Shown: positions 8,670-19,369, counted from the stretch's first letter. The stretch: DNA of 64,000 bases from Emiliania huxleyi CCMP1516 (GCF_000372725.1 NW_005196900.1:280133-344132); one strand, 5' to 3'. Translations and numbers: made by a program. The notes: generated from the sequence alone by a model not told the origin.

Positions 8670-9343
8670 TGGCCATTCCGCATCGGGCCACCACTGAGGA
8701 CGGCTTCGAGCGGCATCTCGGGGTGAACCACTTGGGCCACTTCGCCCTGACGGCGCGGCTCTGGCCGGCCCTCAAGAAGGCGGCCGCGGGCGGTGGTGCG
8801 GCCAGGGTCGTCGTCGTCTCGAGCGACGGTCACAAGAAGGGCACGATCCGCTTCGACGACATCAACCTGGAGAAGCCCGGCGCGTACAAGGACTGCAGCA
8901 CGCCCTTCTGCTCGGCGTACACGCAGTCCAAGCTGGCCAACGTACTCTTTGCCAAGGAGCTTGAGCGGCGCATCCCGCCGGGGATCGAGGTCGCCGTCTC
9001 GAGCGTCTCCCCCGGGCTCGTCAACACCGCCCTCTTCCGCTACTCACTGCCGGACCTCAAGGCGGACGTGGGCAGCGGCGCGCTCGTGGGTGATCCCGAC
9101 GGGAGCAAGCTACGCGACTTGCAAAAGATCTAGGGCTACTTCATGACGCCCGCCGACACGGCAGCGCAGACGCAACTCGCCCTCGCCTCCGACCCGAAGC
9201 TCGACCGCGCGGCGGTCAGCGGCGGCTACTACGTCGACGGCAAGAAGACGCCGCCCTCAAAGGAAGCGGACGACGCGGCGGTCGCGTCGAAGATGTGGGA
9301 GTTGTCGGAGCGGATGACAGGGATTGCTTTCGTGCCCAAGTAG
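8670..9343 (+). pseudogene. Short-chain dehydrogenase/reductase fragment with in-frame stop
   Basis: The frame starts inside the Rossmann fold ([18 protein letters not shown], family pattern NHLGHF), holds the catalytic Ser region (VVVVSSDGH) and the YxxxK motif (YTQSKLAN), then PG for substrate binding. A TAG at 9131-9133 interrupts the frame; the same frame continues to 9343 (SGGYYVDGKK). The N-terminal nucleotide-binding TGxxxGIG part is missing because the sequence begins at the end of the HSP90 fragment. It resembles retinol dehydrogenase/WWOX-type SDRs. Probably dead, unless the stop is a sequencing error. Confidence 0.7.
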
Positions 9344-9693
9344 GCACCCACATGGGTTTTTATAGGTCGGTCGGGGTCCCGGGGGTCGATTTTTGGAAGT
9401 GAATAGCACGGCAATGTGCTGAGCCCCTTCTGCGTGATGCCGTTGAAGACGCACTCGGTGACGAAGTCGACCATGGTGGTGCGCGACCAATTCATCCTCG
9501 TCATGCCCTGCGCCCGCAGCACTTCTAGTACCATAGTGACGAAGCCAACGTTGCATGAGTCGCGTCTCGAGGCCCATAGCAGGGCGTAGCCGACGGCGAG
9601 CGCGAAGCCCTCCTCGGCGACGGGCATCACACCTCCCTTGGTCCGGCCGCCGGTGGCGCCGTACAGACTCATCAGGTCGGCGCCGCCAGGCAT
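9229..9693 (-). CDS. Hypothetical protein, probably truncated
   Basis: From the ATG at 9693 the frame encodes a normal-looking stretch (MPGGADLMSLYGATGG, AVGYALLWASRRDSCNVGF, MNWSRTTMVDFVTECVFNG) to about 9400. The last third is antisense to the dehydrogenase fragment and is probably not native. A TTTCTTTC motif lies about 65 bases before the start, as in other genes of the window. I do not recognise the family. It may be the 5' end of a gene cut by the same rearrangement that created the HSP90/dehydrogenase junction. Confidence 0.35.
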   Translation of the reverse strand: MPGGADLMSLYGATGGRTKGGVMPVAEEGFALAVGYALLWASRRDSCNVGFVTMVLEVLRAQGMTRMNWSRTTMVDFVTECVFNGITQKGLSTLPCYSLPKIDPRDPDRPIKTHVGAYLGTKAIPVIRSDNSHIFDATAASSASFEGGVFLPST

Positions 9694-9774
9694 CGCGTGT
9701 GCGATGCTCCGCTGCTTGCGCCAACTGCTTGCTTGCCGCCAACTGCTTGCCGCCCACGAAGAAAGAAATCGCAC

Positions 9775-10439
9775 AGGCGATGAACTCGCACGAGCAAGAT
9801 TACGAGAGAGATCCCCTTCGCCCCCTCCCCGGGACGTGTTCTCTCCTTGACCCAGCCCTAGCTTGGTACGACGGATTGTGCGTCTGTGTGTAGAGAACTG
9901 TGAAGAAGAATCGTTGAAAAATCCGTCTTGTCCTTTCCCCTGCGGAAACGATCAGCTCCCCGTGTCACCCCGGAAGCTCCGACGAGTTCCAGTTGCCCAG
10001 CTTCCTTGTAGAATCCTTTTGTAAGTGCAGCGAGGCAGCGCATCTTCGCTATGCCATAGACCACCAAGGCTACGGCGCCCCTCCGTCCCGGCCTTACGCA
10101 CGTGGCATTCACAACGCCTTGCATCCGGCCCGCGGCCAGCTCCGCCTCGCCTCACCACCACTGACCGCCCTGTGGCCCCTGCGCAGGCGTTCTTTCTAAT
10201 TAGGTCGTTATTAGGCTAATAGTTTGATAGTGGAGGGACCGATTCCGTGAGGGCCGGGTATCGGTTAGGCCACGTGAGGGCCGGATCTATTGCTGTTAAC
10301 CTGGGCTTATAAAATAGAGACCCGACGGTAGGTATGCTAAAGATCTCTCAGACCTTGTTATTGAGAAGAAAATACCCTTGGACCGGTACGTCTAGTTCAC
10401 AGAAAAGCACAACCCCGGTCGACCGATGAAATCGCATGA
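9775..10439. other. Intergenic, no gene recognised
   Basis: No convincing coding frame. A TATAAAATAG string stands at about 10309-10318 on the plus strand, followed by AT-richer DNA, and could be a core promoter of an element, but no gene follows before the repeat at 10440. Confidence 0.3.
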
Positions 10440-10818
10440 CAGCACAGTGACAGTCAGACACGCAACGCGGGGTCCCAGAGGAACGGCGAGCAAAAAACCT
10501 TGCGCCTACTAGACGCCCTTTCCGACTCGGAGAGAGAGGAGAGAGAGAGATGAGAGAGTCAGGCGATCAGGCGCGCGCAGCCGGAGAGAGCGAGGGAGGC
10601 GCTCAATCGCCGCGGCGAGCGCCTCCAAGCTCCATCATCTCCACCTCGTTCGCTTCGCATCCTCCTCCTCGCCACGGGATGAGAGATTCACACCTGCTGA
10701 GCTGTGAGCTGCTGAAACACGGGGAACAGAACCGAGCGTCTTGGCGCGAGAGTCAGTGGCAACAGACCGCCTTTCCGGCAAGGCGCCGGACTGTCCTGTG
10801 AAAAGAAAGAATTCGCCG
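10440..10818 (+). repeat. Dispersed repeat C, copy 1
   Basis: About 375 bp, starting CAGCACAGTGACAGTCAGAC and ending near CAGGACAGT/AAAGAATTC read in reverse. A nearly identical copy runs in the opposite orientation at 35243-35600, sharing the GA-rich tract and the block around CACGGGATGAGAGATTCACA. A 35-bp partial copy of one end is at 39794-39830. No coding frame or clear terminal inverted repeat; a non-autonomous element is likely. Confidence 0.75.
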
Positions 10819-10841
10819 GGCGGCTGACCCGTCCCCTGCTC

Positions 10842-11043
10842 GGTGGGCGGGGTGGCCTGAGACACTCCCACTCCCACGCACTAACTTATAGTAGCCGCCG
10901 AGCCTCCGTCCGCCACTCGAAGTGCCCTAGAGTAGTGTCCCGCCGGACCACTCCCCTCTCAGCCGGCCCGAGGCACTCACTTCCGCACACTAACTTAGTG
11001 CGCGTAGTGTCCCGGCCTCCGACCACGACTCCCGGGGCAAGAA
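10842..11043 (+). repeat. Dispersed repeat D, copy 1
   Basis: About 200 bp containing CACGCACTAACTTATAGTAG and CACACTAACTTAGTGCGCGTAG. The reverse complement is found at 47204-47402 with few differences (a short indel near ACACTCTAGGGC). The palindromic ACTAACTTAGT core suggests a small MITE-like element. Here it follows repeat C directly; the other copy does not, so the two are separate elements. Confidence 0.7.
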
Positions 11044-11152
11044 GCCTCCTCAAGGGCTGTACTATCTAGATATGGCCATATTTCCGACATGTGGAGGCAA
11101 TTATTGCGCCGCCCAGCGGCTACAAACCTCCGACGGCCAGGCCGCGCGCGCC

Positions 11153-13482
11153 TCACGGCTTCTTGCCCTTGCGCGCAGCCGCCGCCGCGATCACGGCGAG
11201 GGTGGCGACGCCCTTGAGGCCGAGCGAGTAGGCGGCGAACCCGACGGCGAGCGCCGCGTCGCCCGCCACGAGAATGACGCCGACGAGCGGCGCCGGCGCG
11301 GCGGCCTTGATCTTAGTGAGGTGCGGGACGGCCGCGGTGAAGAGCGGCTCGAGCGCGCCGTCGTAGTAGGCCTGCACCGCGGCGGGGAAGGCGGCCGCGA
11401 GCGCGTACGAGAGGGTGTACTTCGGGTAGGCCGAGAGCATCACGTCGGCGAGCCACTCGTTGCCCGTCGCCGCGACCACGGGCTCGCCGGTGGCGGCCGC
11501 CGCGAGGATCTTGCCGGTGTCGGTGATGGGGTTGATGATGCCGCCGCGCGAGTGTGAGATGGCCTCGATGACCGCGCCGTTGGAGAGGGCCGCGCCGATG
11601 TGCGCCTCGCGCGCAGGCACGAACTTGCCGTCGAGCACGAGCACGTGGTCGGGCGTGAGCGCGAGCGAGCCGCGCGCGTGCATGAGCGTGATGAGGAGCG
11701 AGGCCTTGCCGTCCTCGATCTTGTGCTGGTTGACGATGACGCGCGCGGCGGTGTCCGCGTCGGAGAGCACGGTGTCGCCCGCGGCGAGCTCGGACAAGAG
11801 GGTGCGCGTCGCCGCGTCGCCGGCGGCGCCGAGGAAGCACTGGGCGTACGCCTCGGCGGCGGGGGCCTGGGCGGGACGGGCAAGGGTGTGTGTTGGGTTG
11901 GTGACAAGGGGGGGGGGTGGGGAGATGGGTGGGTGGGTCGGTGGGTGGGTGGGGGGGGGGGCAAGGTGTGTCAATCCGACTCGCCTAGGGAGCGCGCCTT
12001 GGGGTTGAGGAGGCGGCACGCGTACATGTCGCGGGAGAAGCAAGGGTCGTCGCCGGGGTTATCGTAGGTACATAGGCTGACGACCGTGTAGAACGGGAAC
12101 ACTGTTCCTTCCTTCGTGACGGTGCCAGATTTCACAACCTCGCAGGTGTTCGTATTCGGATCCCGCTCGGAAGACCGTGCGTCGCACTCGGCCTTCTTGA
12201 CGCCGCAATCTTTCTCTGGGAGATGGGAGGGGAAGGGGGCGGGCGGGTGGGTGGGTGGGGGGTGGGGTGGGGGGTTGCAAATGAGTCATATGCCTGCAGC
12301 GCAGCGAGATCCGGACGCACACGTCTCCTCGGGGTCAACGGGGGGGGAGCAGCCGGGGCGCGCACAGCACATGGTGCCAGAGGAGCGGCTGGACGCGGTA
12401 AGCCCGGTGACCTGGATGTCGCTGGAGCTTTCGGCGGTGGAGTAGAGGTCCCACCGGCCCCGATCGTAGGTAGTGCAGTTCTTGCCGTTGGTCCACGCGC
12501 CGTAGAAGTTGGCGGTGCCGTAACCGTCCGTGTCGTTTCCGGGCAGGAGGCACCAGTTTATGTACTCGAGCGGCGCCTCAATGCTCACCTTCGCATTGAG
12601 CCCCATCGTGGACAGGTGCAGGTGGTCGATGTACGTGGGGAAAGAGCTCGTGTACCTGAACGACTGCCCGTTGTAGTCGGAGGCCGTCGTATTGGTGGTC
12701 TCGAGCAGCTGGATCCCTTTGAAATTGACCCGCGAGGCAGAGACCACCTCAACGACGGAGCCGACGTCGCATTCTCCGCAGCCTAAGATCTCGACGTCCA
12801 TGACCATGCCGTCGCAGCCGGAGGGCACGTTGACTTTGACCTTGGCGCCGTTCTTCGCCCTGATGTTGAGCGTATTGACGCAGACCTCCTCGACGTAGAT
12901 GGCGGTCTGCTCCTGGGCGCCCTCGATCGTGTTGGTTCCGAGGTCGAATCTGCCGTCAGCGTCGATGTTGAACGTGGAGCTCGTCCCGCCCGTGAAGCGG
13001 GTCGCCCCATCATTCGTTACAATGATGGACCGACCGTATTGGGCCATTACGTGCGTGAGTTTGTCCGCTGCGAGCTCAGCGGTGATGACGACATTCTCGA
13101 AAGAACCCGCTTCTGCGGACACCGTCAGGGTCTCTGTGGGCGCATTTGCCACGACCACTGTGTCTTGATGCCAAGCGTGAACAGCCGCCGCCGGCGCCGC
13201 ATACACGTTGCACGTTCCAGTGGTGGTCGGAGTCAAAACATAAGTGAGACCCGTGCCACGATAGCGGGTTGGGCAGCCATCAAGTGTGGGCGCGGCCACC
13301 CGTGTAGTGTCGCAAAGCTCTCGCGCTATCCCCGTGAGCGAGCGCCGGGCGCGGGGCGTGGTGGAGAGAGCCGCCACTGCGCCGACGCTCAGGCCGGGGG
13401 CGGAGAGCCCCGCGAGGAGCTCGGGCTCGCCCCGCACCGCCGCCGCTGGGAGGAGGAGGGGGAGGAGGGAGAGGGGAACCAT
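11153..13482 (-). CDS. Secreted Hint-domain (hedgehog/intein-type) protein
   Basis: Three exons: 13482-12294, 12215-11998, 11866-11153, with two GC-AG introns (78 and 131 nt); phases agree, 706 residues. Residues 1-18 are a signal peptide (MVPLSLLPLLLPAAAVRG). A beta-rich region of about 380 residues with repeated Thr/Val strands follows, then a Cys-rich exon (KDCGVKKAECDARSS). Near residue 475, CFLGAAGD starts a Hint domain: AAGDTVLS, TPDHVLVLDGKFVPA with the conserved His, and INPITDTGKILAA. The C-terminus has two hydrophobic helices. Hint domains self-cleave, as in hedgehog proteins and inteins, so release of the N-terminal part is likely. An AATTCTTTTTT motif lies 25 bases before the start. 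Confidence 0.8.
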
Positions 13483-13624
13483 TATCGGCGTTTTCCGTCG
13501 GCACGTCAAAAAAGAATTCGCGGGCAGGCCACCACAGAGGTAAACTTAAAACCATGCGGCTCCCAGCAGCACGGCGTTACGCACACGCGCCTCGCTCCGC
13601 AACGCAGCGCGCAAAGGCGCCGTT

Positions 13625-13830
13625 GCTCCAAAAAAAGAAATGTGTAAATTACCTTTCCTATGGCAGGTATGCAGGCAGGCAGGTCTGAGCTGTACACCTG
13701 CCAGCCTGCATGCTCCAAAAAAGAAATGTGTGGATTCCCTTTCCTATGGGTCTACCGGTAGACTGTAGCACCAATACCGGTAGACTGCGGTAGACCGTCT
13801 ACCAAACGGTCTACCGTCTACCCGGTCTAA
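13625..13830. repeat. Small direct repeats and GGTCTACCG palindrome cluster
   Basis: CTCCAAAAAAGAAATGTGT followed by CCTTTCCTATGG occurs twice, about 87 bp apart (13625 and 13712). Between them lies an imperfect inverted repeat of GCAGGCAGG units. Then GTCTACCGGTAGAC (perfect 14-bp palindrome at about 13751) and further GGTCTACCG/CGGTAGACC halves follow up to 13830. Confidence 0.55.
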
Positions 13831-14560
13831 AAAAAAACTGTTCCTGTTACACAAGCGCCAAACTGCTTCGCCGCGCGCTGCTTACAGCGTCAAGTGCGGC
13901 CCTTACTTAGCTGAGTAGAACTCGAAGTGGGCGTCGAGGGGGCCTATAGTAGAGTGTGAGCCCGCGCGCTGCAAAGCTCGAGTGTGGGCGATGGCGCGAG
14001 CTGGGCCATGTACTAATTGCGTGTGACTGTTTCTGCCGTCTTTGAGGGGGCGTGGGCGTAGGAGTGGCGCTCTGCTACCCTTGCAGTCGAGCGCCTTCTC
14101 TCAGCTCCATTGCCTCTAGGGGGTTGTGGCCGTGGATTTGGCCCCCTAGCCCCCCTCTCCGAGAGCAGGCCTGTCCAGTTCTTTTTCTACTCGGAGCCAG
14201 TGGATACGAGAATACGCACATGTTACGAGAATACACACTTCCCCCACGGAGTACCTGTACTGCTCGACAAGAAGGCGCACATAATACAAGAATACGCAGC
14301 TTGGAAGTAAGAAACGAATTTTTTGAGCTAGACTTCGTTGTTGGAACAAGCGAAGGCGCGGCACACACAACATGACGCCAAACACACGATTGCACCGCAT
14401 CCCCGATCCCGCCGCCCCCCATCGCCACGCCTAGGTGGGAAAGAGACGAGGAGATGGAACAGCCCGAGGAAGAAGCGGAACGAAGCACGTATGGTAGGGT
14501 TAGTTGTTTTTTTGCCCAACCGCATTGTACCCCTCTGAACCCCGGCGACTCACATCGTTC
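13831..14560. other. Intergenic upstream of the ATP-grasp gene
   Basis: No coding frame of note. AGAATACGCACA-like strings recur around 14206-14300. The region probably includes the promoter of the downstream gene, but no motif shared with the other starts was found close to it. Confidence 0.25.
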
Positions 14561-16219
14561 ATGACGGCGTCCAAGGTTGCGGTGGTCGTGGACCCCTGGT
14601 CGACCGGCGGCATGCTGTCGGTGGTCCTCTCGCGGCGCGGCTTTGCAGTCATGGCGCTCTGGACGAACGAGTGCGGCGGCAACGAGGAGCATGTCCCAGC
14701 TGAGGTCAAGGCGTGGAGAAAGTCGATCGGGTACTTGGCGGAGGTGTACGAGCCGGAGGGTGGGACCGAGGCGATTGCGGCCGCGGTCAAGAAGGCGTGT
14801 GGCACCAAGACGCTCAGCACAATCATCTGCGGAGGTGAGTCTGGTGTCAAGGTTTGCGACGCCCTCTGCGTGTACCTCAATTTCCGGGGCAACTCGATCG
14901 CCAACGGGATGGAGAACCGGCGGGACAAGCAGATTCAGCAGGACAGTCTCCGCAACTCGGGCATTCGCGCGGTGAAGGGCCTCGCCAGCACCGAGTGGGA
15001 GGGGCCCGTCGAGACGTTTGTCGACTCGCAGACCTTTCCTGTTGTGGTCAAGCCGGTCGAGTCTGCCGGCTCAGAGGGAGTTAAGCTGTGCAAGAGCAAG
15101 GAGGACGCCAAGGCGCACTTTCACCTGCTTATGAACTCGCAGCGCGCGATCGGCTCCGTCGGCGCGGCGGTCCTCGTCCAGGAGTTCCTGCGGGGAGACG
15201 AGTGCGCCGCCACGACCCTCGTGCGGCGGGCCAGGCACCGGCCCCGCCCCGTCACGCTCCATCCCCGCCCTCTGCCTCCGCTCAGGTACGTCTGCGACCA
15301 CGTCTCCAAGGATGGCAAGCACAAGACCATCATGCTCTGGAAGTACGACAAGCGCCTCGCCAACGGCTCGCAGTTCGTCTACTTTGGCATGAAGCCCATC
15401 CCCCTTGACGCGCCCGAGGCGCAGTCCATCATCCAGTACACCCGCTGCGCCATCAACGCGATCGACATCACAAACGGGGCGACGCACTCTGAGATCATGA
15501 TGACCAAGGACGGCCCCTGCCTCGTCGAGGTCAACTGCCGCTGCCACGGCGGCAACGGCGCCTGGATGCCGCTCTCTTCGGGCCTCACGGGAGGCTACAA
15601 CCAGGTGACGGCCGCCATCGACGCCTACGTCGACCCGAAGAGGTGGGCGGCGATCCCCTCGATCCCGCCGATCCCATTCCTCGCCGGTGGGCTCGAGGTG
15701 AAGTTTGTGAGCTACGTCGAGGGCAAGGTCGTGGGCTGCCCTGGTTACAAGAAGATCGAAAAGCTCAAGAGCTTCTCGTCGATGGATGCGGCGGTCGGCG
15801 TCGGCGACAACATCGTCAAGACGATCGACCTGCTCACCTCGACCGGGTCCTGCATCCTGAGCCACCCTGACCCGAAGGTGGTGGAGGCGGACACCGCTTT
15901 CATCCGCAAGCTCGAGAAGTCCAACAAGATGTTCATTCTGGACGGCGTCACGCCCGGGCCGGAGCGGGACAGCGGGACCAGCGACCGCAAGTCCGAGCTT
16001 CAATGGGCGTTTGAGCACCACGGGGCATCGCGGAAGTCGGTGCGGGGGGGATCGCGCGACTCGCTCGTCGACCGCGTCAACGAGTCGAAGATGCTCGAGG
16101 CGCAGATGAAGGACATCTACGAGAGCCAAATCTCGAGCTTGCACAAGGCGGTTGCGGGCGCTGGCGCCGTGTCGGTTTTGCTCGGCGCGGGGCTGGTTGC
16201 CATGGCCATGAAGAAGTAG
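14561..16219 (+). CDS. ATP-grasp enzyme with C-terminal membrane anchor
   Basis: Start at ATG 14561 (MTASKVAVVVDPWSTG). The central part is a typical ATP-grasp fold: FPVVVKPVESAGSEGVKLC, VLVQEFLRG, HSEIMMTKDGPCLVEVNCR with metal-binding Glu and Asn, and HGGNGAW. ATP-grasp enzymes join a carboxylate to an amine or thiol through an acyl-phosphate. The C-terminus ends in a hydrophobic helix (AVSVLLGAGLVAMAMKK), so it is probably tail-anchored. An 84-nt GT-AG intron (15202-15285) is likely because its removal restores GDEYVCDHVSKDGKHK; its length is a multiple of three and it has no stop, so retention would add 28 residues. Spliced product about 524 residues. The substrate is unknown; it resembles bacterial amino-acid ligases. 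Confidence 0.7.
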   Translation: MTASKVAVVVDPWSTGGMLSVVLSRRGFAVMALWTNECGGNEEHVPAEVKAWRKSIGYLAEVYEPEGGTEAIAAAVKKACGTKTLSTIICGGESGVKVCDALCVYLNFRGNSIANGMENRRDKQIQQDSLRNSGIRAVKGLASTEWEGPVETFVDSQTFPVVVKPVESAGSEGVKLCKSKEDAKAHFHLLMNSQRAIGSVGAAVLVQEFLRGDECAATTLVRRARHRPRPVTLHPRPLPPLRYVCDHVSKDGKHKTIMLWKYDKRLANGSQFVYFGMKPIPLDAPEAQSIIQYTRCAINAIDITNGATHSEIMMTKDGPCLVEVNCRCHGGNGAWMPLSSGLTGGYNQVTAAIDAYVDPKRWAAIPSIPPIPFLAGGLEVKFVSYVEGKVVGCPGYKKIEKLKSFSSMDAAVGVGDNIVKTIDLLTSTGSCILSHPDPKVVEADTAFIRKLEKSNKMFILDGVTPGPERDSGTSDRKSELQWAFEHHGASRKSVRGGSRDSLVDRVNESKMLEAQMKDIYESQISSLHKAVAGAGAVSVLLGAGLVAMAMKK

Positions 16220-16693
16220 GGCGGCAACAGCCCGACCGCTTTGGGGATGAGGTACATGCTGCGGCGGCCCGGTGGCGGCGCCCAGGCAGAAGGAGAAGAG
16301 GTGGTTGGGGGGACATCTCAGGAGGTGCGGGGCCCGCGCCGGGCGCCGCCCGTCGTGGTACGAGGTATAGAGACTGGCCCGAGTGGCCGAGACTCTGTCT
16401 CACGGTCGTCGCGCGCGTTGAGTGCTGCCAGCAGTTTAGGCCTGGCTCTGCAGCTGGATCGGCGCCCCTCACGCTCGAGAATACTGTAGACACACGTTTA
16501 ATCCGCACCAACGGACCCACATTAACTTTGTACCGGCGCGGATGGGGGCGCGGTCATCGGAGCACGGAGGGGCGCGTCTAGACGCGCCCAAACGGTAATC
16601 CACGTCACAGCGCACGTACCGACACACACACAAACTCTGAGACATATACACCGTGGAGCATATCCCACACGCAAGCACACGCACGCCGTCTCA
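16220..16693. other. Intergenic between convergent genes
   Basis: The ATP-grasp gene ends at 16219 and the minus-strand gene ends at 16694. Nothing recognisable lies between; a stretch rich in ACACAC is present around 16620-16680. Confidence 0.3.
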
Positions 16694-18212
16694 TCACGTC
16701 GCCGCAACTGGTATGCGAAATGCAACCTTTGGCCGCGGCGCAGAGGCGATCGCGGCGCTTCGCAGCCTCGCCGCACGCTCCGCAGGTAGCTGATCAGCAC
16801 TTGGCCCTGGCACGTCGGACGGACGGTGTGTCGCAGAGTGTAGCGCCTGGAGTGAAGGCAGCGTCACGTCCCTGAGGCCAGTCGCAAGGAGGTGCCTCAG
16901 GTCCTCGGCGCCGCCTCCAGCCTTGTCGAGCCGTCGGATCTGCCTCCGCAGCAGCCACACACAATCGGCCGCGATTCCGGCGAGAGCCTCCCAACCCATC
17001 AGCGCGCAGTCCCACACCCACAGGACGACGGGCCAGCTCATCCCACCGACGAGTCCGTGCTCAAGCCATTCCTCGTCGATGAGCATGTGGAGCACGCTCC
17101 ACGGCGGAGCGACCTCGCGCGCCGTGCGAGCGCAGATGTCGAGTAGGTGGCGCAAGGTGTTTGGCCACCGCCGGAGCTGTCCCAAGAGCCCGTGTCGCGG
17201 GTCACGCGCCGCATCCTTGGCGCGCGGAATGCAACTCCGCTGCAGCTCAAGCAACATTGCCACCTCTTCGACCGGCACCTCGGCTGGAGTTTCCCCAGCT
17301 GGCTCTGCTCGCGCGAGGCCACACACGAGCGCCATCGCAAGCGAGCCGGCGGCCAAAGGCAACACGCCGCCAGAGCACTGGCTGCTTCGCACGAGCAGCG
17401 CCGCCGCGCGCCGCCGGACTCCGTCTGCCGCCTCCACTTTGAGAGGCTCGCTGGCAGGCACGCCCGATCCGCGCGCCAATAATTGGCTCAATCAGTCGGC
17501 CGAGCGGGGGCGCCGCCTGACTGTCGCCCGCGGCTCGTAGGGCGACGGCAACGCGCTGGAGCTCTGACTGGTCAAGGATGGCGCTGCGCCAAGCAATGCT
17601 TCGGAGGGGGAGGGGCAGCTCACAACCGGCCAGTCGGCGGAGGCTGCGGTGAAGCGCCGGCATGTCGGACAGCACGGCGTTTATGCCCTCCCCGAGAACG
17701 GCGGCGATCGTTGCCACGCTCGGCGCCCCCTCTTGTTGCGGGCCCGCACGTCTGAGCGCCTCACGCCATGCAGCGCGCTGGCAGACGCGGCAAGCTTGCA
17801 CATCGAAGAGACGCCTCGCTACCTGGAGGCCACCACTTGCATCCTCAAGCGACAGCGATCCTCGTAGCCCCTTCACGGCGTGCTCAACCATCAGTTCCCG
17901 CTCGCCGGGCGTCGCGCGAGGGGGAAGCAGCACCGAAGGGCTGCGGCCATCCCCTGCAAAGACGTGACGTGCCACAGGCCCAAACGCCGCCAGCATTGCC
18001 TCCTTAGCCCGAATATCGTCCCCTATCCCCCTCGATTGCGTCTGGCCCGCAGTACTGCCCGCACGTCGCGGATACTTGGCCTCTCGCGCCGACGATTGCA
18101 CTGTCGGAGGTACCCGGGCGAGGGACGGGACGCCCGCCGCCAACAGTTCGGCGAGCGTCGTCTCGAGCTCCGCTGACGAGGAGGAGCTGACCGATACGCG
18201 CTGCGAGGCCAT
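16694..18212 (-). CDS. Possible TBC (Rab-GAP)-like protein
   Basis: Coding in two frames: about 18212-17430 (MASQRVSVSSSSSAELETTL, CQRAAWREALRR, LPLRSIAWRSAILDQ) and about 17320-16694 (EVPVEEVAMLLELQRSCIP, WSVLHMLIDEEWLEHGL, VVLWVWDCALMGWEAL). A short intron must join them, but its edges could not be fixed. The phrases LRSIAWRSAIL and LWVWDCALMGWEALAGIA resemble the beginning and end of TBC domains (LR..VW and RLWD..L.EG), which activate GTP hydrolysis by Rab proteins. The Arg/Gln finger residues are not obvious, so a degenerate TBC is possible. An upstream exon may lie near 18250-18480 (RRRAIGAAVSGVLKPEA). Confidence 0.4.
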
Positions 18213-18493
18213 GCGATAGCCTGCGGGCGGACGAGTGGTGACTCGACTGCGACAGTGCGCACGGCACGCGCGCAAGGAAGACACCTGCTGCGAGGTGAAT
18301 CGGCAGCGATCTGCAGCGCCGCCCTCTCGCGCAGCTCGGCGACGGCGCTAGCAGCAGCCTCCGGTTTGAGGACGCCTGACACAGCTGCCCCAATCGCCCG
18401 TCGCCGCGTGAGGGTTCGCACAGGCTGGACTTCCTCCTCCGCGCCATTTTTGCGTCCCTTCTCGAACCCCCCCGCCCCCCCCACCGTATCTGA

Positions 18494-19369
18494 CACCCGG
18501 TTGGCTCGATCCAGCTGGCCGACAAGGGAGACGGGACCCCCGCCTCCAAGGCTGAGCGGAGGGGCTACTACGCCCACGTCAACAAGGGACACATCCCAGA
18601 CTTGATCCGCTTTGGCTCCACGACCACGTGCTGGGAGTTCAAGTGCTACACTCCGTTCCTCCCCTCCGGCGCAAAGGGCAACGGCTCTGCTCGCTGCGGA
18701 GGCGCCGCCTCCCGTGCCGACGGGCACTTCATCGCGCTTGGCAACACTGAGGAGCACCTCTCCGTCGTCGTTCTCGGCCACCCCCAACGGGGTGACCCGG
18801 ACACGGAGGAGCAGTTGGACCGCGTCAGCGGCGACGGATGGGTGGCAGCGAAGGACGGCGATTATGCCGACGCCCTCGCCAAGGGTCACACGGTCGTCCT
18901 CCTCGTGACCGAGTCGACCGGAGCATTCTCCGCCGACCTCGATCGCGTCCTCCGCCAGCTTGCGAGGACCGCACGCGCTAGTGGGTCCATTGACCACACG
19001 CCGTATGGCACCTCTCGCGCGTCCACCCGCTCACACTACACCTTCCACTCCGCCGCCGTCTCCGCCGCCATCGTCACCGCCGACGCCCTCACCATTCAGA
19101 ACTCGGCCGCCGCCCTCGGCTTCGAGCTCACCCTCGACCCTCGCGATCTCGCCCGGCGCTCGTCGTCGGGTCGGCCGCCATTGCGGTCGGCGCCACCTCC
19201 TCCTCCCGCCCCCCCCGCAGCCACCGCCGCGCGGCCGCCAATGCGACCGACCCCACCCTCCTTCCCCGACCGACCCCGCCCTAAACGCCCCCGACAGCGA
19301 AGCCCGCGCCGCGCGCGGCACCCCCACCGACTCTACCTCCGACCCCAGGGCCTAGGCGGCCCGCCATGA
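18494..19369 (+). CDS. PD-(D/E)XK nuclease-like fragment, copy 1
   Basis: The frame is open from 18494 (after TGA at 18491) to 19369 and lacks a good start; a C-rich tract just before it could be an intron end. The key segment is GHIPDLIRFGSTTTCWEFK: an Asp and, about 12 residues on, E-x-K, as in PD-(D/E)XK nucleases. Downstream are GHFIALGNTEEHL, DGDYADALAKGHTVVLLV and HSAAVSAAIVTADALTI, then a Pro/Arg-rich tail. The same arrangement (EIK, GNTEE, GH-Y/F) occurs at 35605-36706, so this is a multicopy family likely tied to a mobile element. Which element is unknown; R2-like retrotransposons carry a nuclease of this fold, but no reverse transcriptase is seen here. Confidence 0.5.
   Translation, partial: HPVGSIQLADKGDGTPASKAERRGYYAHVNKGHIPDLIRFGSTTTCWEFKCYTPFLPSGAKGNGSARCGGAASRADGHFIALGNTEEHLSVVVLGHPQRGDPDTEEQLDRVSGDGWVAAKDGDYADALAKGHTVVLLVTESTGAFSADLDRVLRQLARTARASGSIDHTPYGTSRASTRSHYTFHSAAVSAAIVTADALTIQNSAAALGFELTLDPRDLARRSSSGRPPLRSAPPPPPAPPAATAARPPMRPTPPSFPDRPRPKRPRQRSPRRARHPHRLYLRPQGLGGPP

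Noticed and set aside
10300..10320. TATA box with a downstream gene
   Set aside because: TATAAAATAG is present but no gene follows; kept only as a remark.
15202..15285. Reading the ATP-grasp gene as one continuous frame
   Set aside because: The 28 residues encoded here are Arg/Pro-rich and interrupt a conserved stretch; GT-AG ends and restored motif favour an intron, although retention cannot be excluded.
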